Shown: positions 5,361 to 5,488 of the stretch, piece after piece
Layout: the number at the start of each line of letters is the position of its first letter
Position numbering within the stretch: the stretch's first letter is position 1
Source of the DNA: DATAWZ01 sp036266975
GTDB taxonomy: Bacteria; Actinomycetota; Thermoleophilia; Solirubrobacterales; Solirubrobacteraceae
DNA: 5,488 nucleotides
Assembly (NCBI GenBank): GCA_036266975.1
Contig: DATAWZ010000132.1
Coordinates: forward strand, 1-5,488
Direction of reading: 5' to 3'
Notes under the pieces: model-generated
What the model was told of the DNA's origin: nothing
Databases searched by the model: none
The model's input: only the letters and a program-made list of their open reading frames with translations
Made by a program: the position numbers and the translations under genes

Positions 5361-5394
5361 CTGCAAATCCGCTCCCGCTTCGCGGCTGCAAATC
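5361..5394 (+). repeat. Direct repeat CTGCAAATC x2 after the anti-sigma gene
   Basis: The 9-mer CTGCAAATC occurs at 5361-5369 and 5386-5394, 25 nt start to start, beginning 10 nt after the stop codon. The run is more AT-rich than its surroundings. Function unknown; it may belong to a dispersed repeat together with the hairpins that follow. Confidence 0.5.
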
Positions 5395-5413
5395 TTCGCC
5401 TGGCGGCGTCCTC

Positions 5414-5446
5414 GGGAGCCGAAATAGCGCTGCTGTTCCGGCTCCC
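5414..5446 (+). terminator. Hairpin downstream of the anti-sigma gene
   Basis: GGGAGCCG (5414-5421) pairs perfectly with CGGCTCCC (5439-5446) over a 17-nt loop. The stem lies 63 nt after the stop codon and lacks a T-tract. It is a plausible transcript end or part of a repeat element. Confidence 0.45.
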
Positions 5447-5462
5447 TGCGTCCTGGCCATGC

Positions 5463-5484
5463 TCGATTTTCGCTCGCGAATCGA
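5463..5484. repeat. Small inverted repeat at the right edge
   Basis: TCGATT (5463-5468) and AATCGA (5479-5484) form a 6-bp stem around a 10-nt loop. It is close to the window end, so its context is unseen. Confidence 0.35.
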
Positions 5485-5488
5485 CGAC

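Noticed and set aside
4794..5366. 190-codon minus-strand frame over the anti-sigma gene
   Set aside because: No motif, and antisense to a clear HATPase domain with a good promoter and ribosome site.
5167..5460. 97-codon minus-strand frame beginning MARTQGAG in the right-hand non-coding region
   Set aside because: Its translation is low complexity and it overlaps the anti-sigma gene; more likely non-coding repeat sequence.

Overview
The window is very GC-rich (roughly 70% or more in the genes) with short intergenic gaps, GTG/TTG starts and an F420-type (luciferase-like) oxidoreductase. This points to a high-GC actinobacterium. The DUF4333-type lipoprotein, the sigma-B-style promoter and a 200-residue orphan protein that resembles (from memory only) proteins of Thermoleophilia/Solirubrobacterales make that class my best guess; the placement is inference.

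Layout, left to right. (1) Positions 1-2128, minus strand: a two-gene unit in which an Rv3520c-like F420-dependent oxidoreductase (1091-2128, strong Shine-Dalgarno) is followed after 5 nt by a GT1/MGT-type glycosyltransferase whose C-terminal end runs off the left edge. (2) 2129-2233: a divergent promoter region. (3) 2234-2836, plus strand: a 200-residue unrecognised basic protein with a C-terminal coiled coil, meeting the next minus-strand unit tail to tail across a 28-nt GC-rich hairpin region. (4) 2865-3886, minus strand: a short-chain dehydrogenase/reductase overlapping by 4 nt (GTGA) a small DUF4333-like lipoprotein. (5) 3887-3997: a second divergent promoter region with a possible leaderless promoter for the SDR and an 8-bp direct repeat. 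(6) 3998-4390, plus strand: a small NTF2/SnoaL-like protein starting at TTG. (7) 4465-4537: a tRNA with anticodon CAT, followed by a strong palindromic hairpin. (8) 4580-4750: no gene or site I can support. (9) 4752-5351, plus strand: a near-consensus sigma-B/sigma-F-type promoter, a structured roughly 80-nt leader and an RsbW-like anti-sigma factor. (10) 5352-5488: non-coding, with direct repeats and hairpins.

The window looks mostly like an ordinary chromosomal region of small unrelated transcription units. The most interesting part is 4752-4875. There an anti-sigma-factor gene appears to be driven by the kind of promoter its own partner sigma factor would recognise, which suggests autoregulatory feedback. 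Its leader holds an 8-codon ORF starting about 2 nt from the predicted transcript start, a TGATG stop/start overlap, a 9-bp GC hairpin and then a canonical ribosome binding site before a TTG start. I see no mobile element, CRISPR array or defence system.
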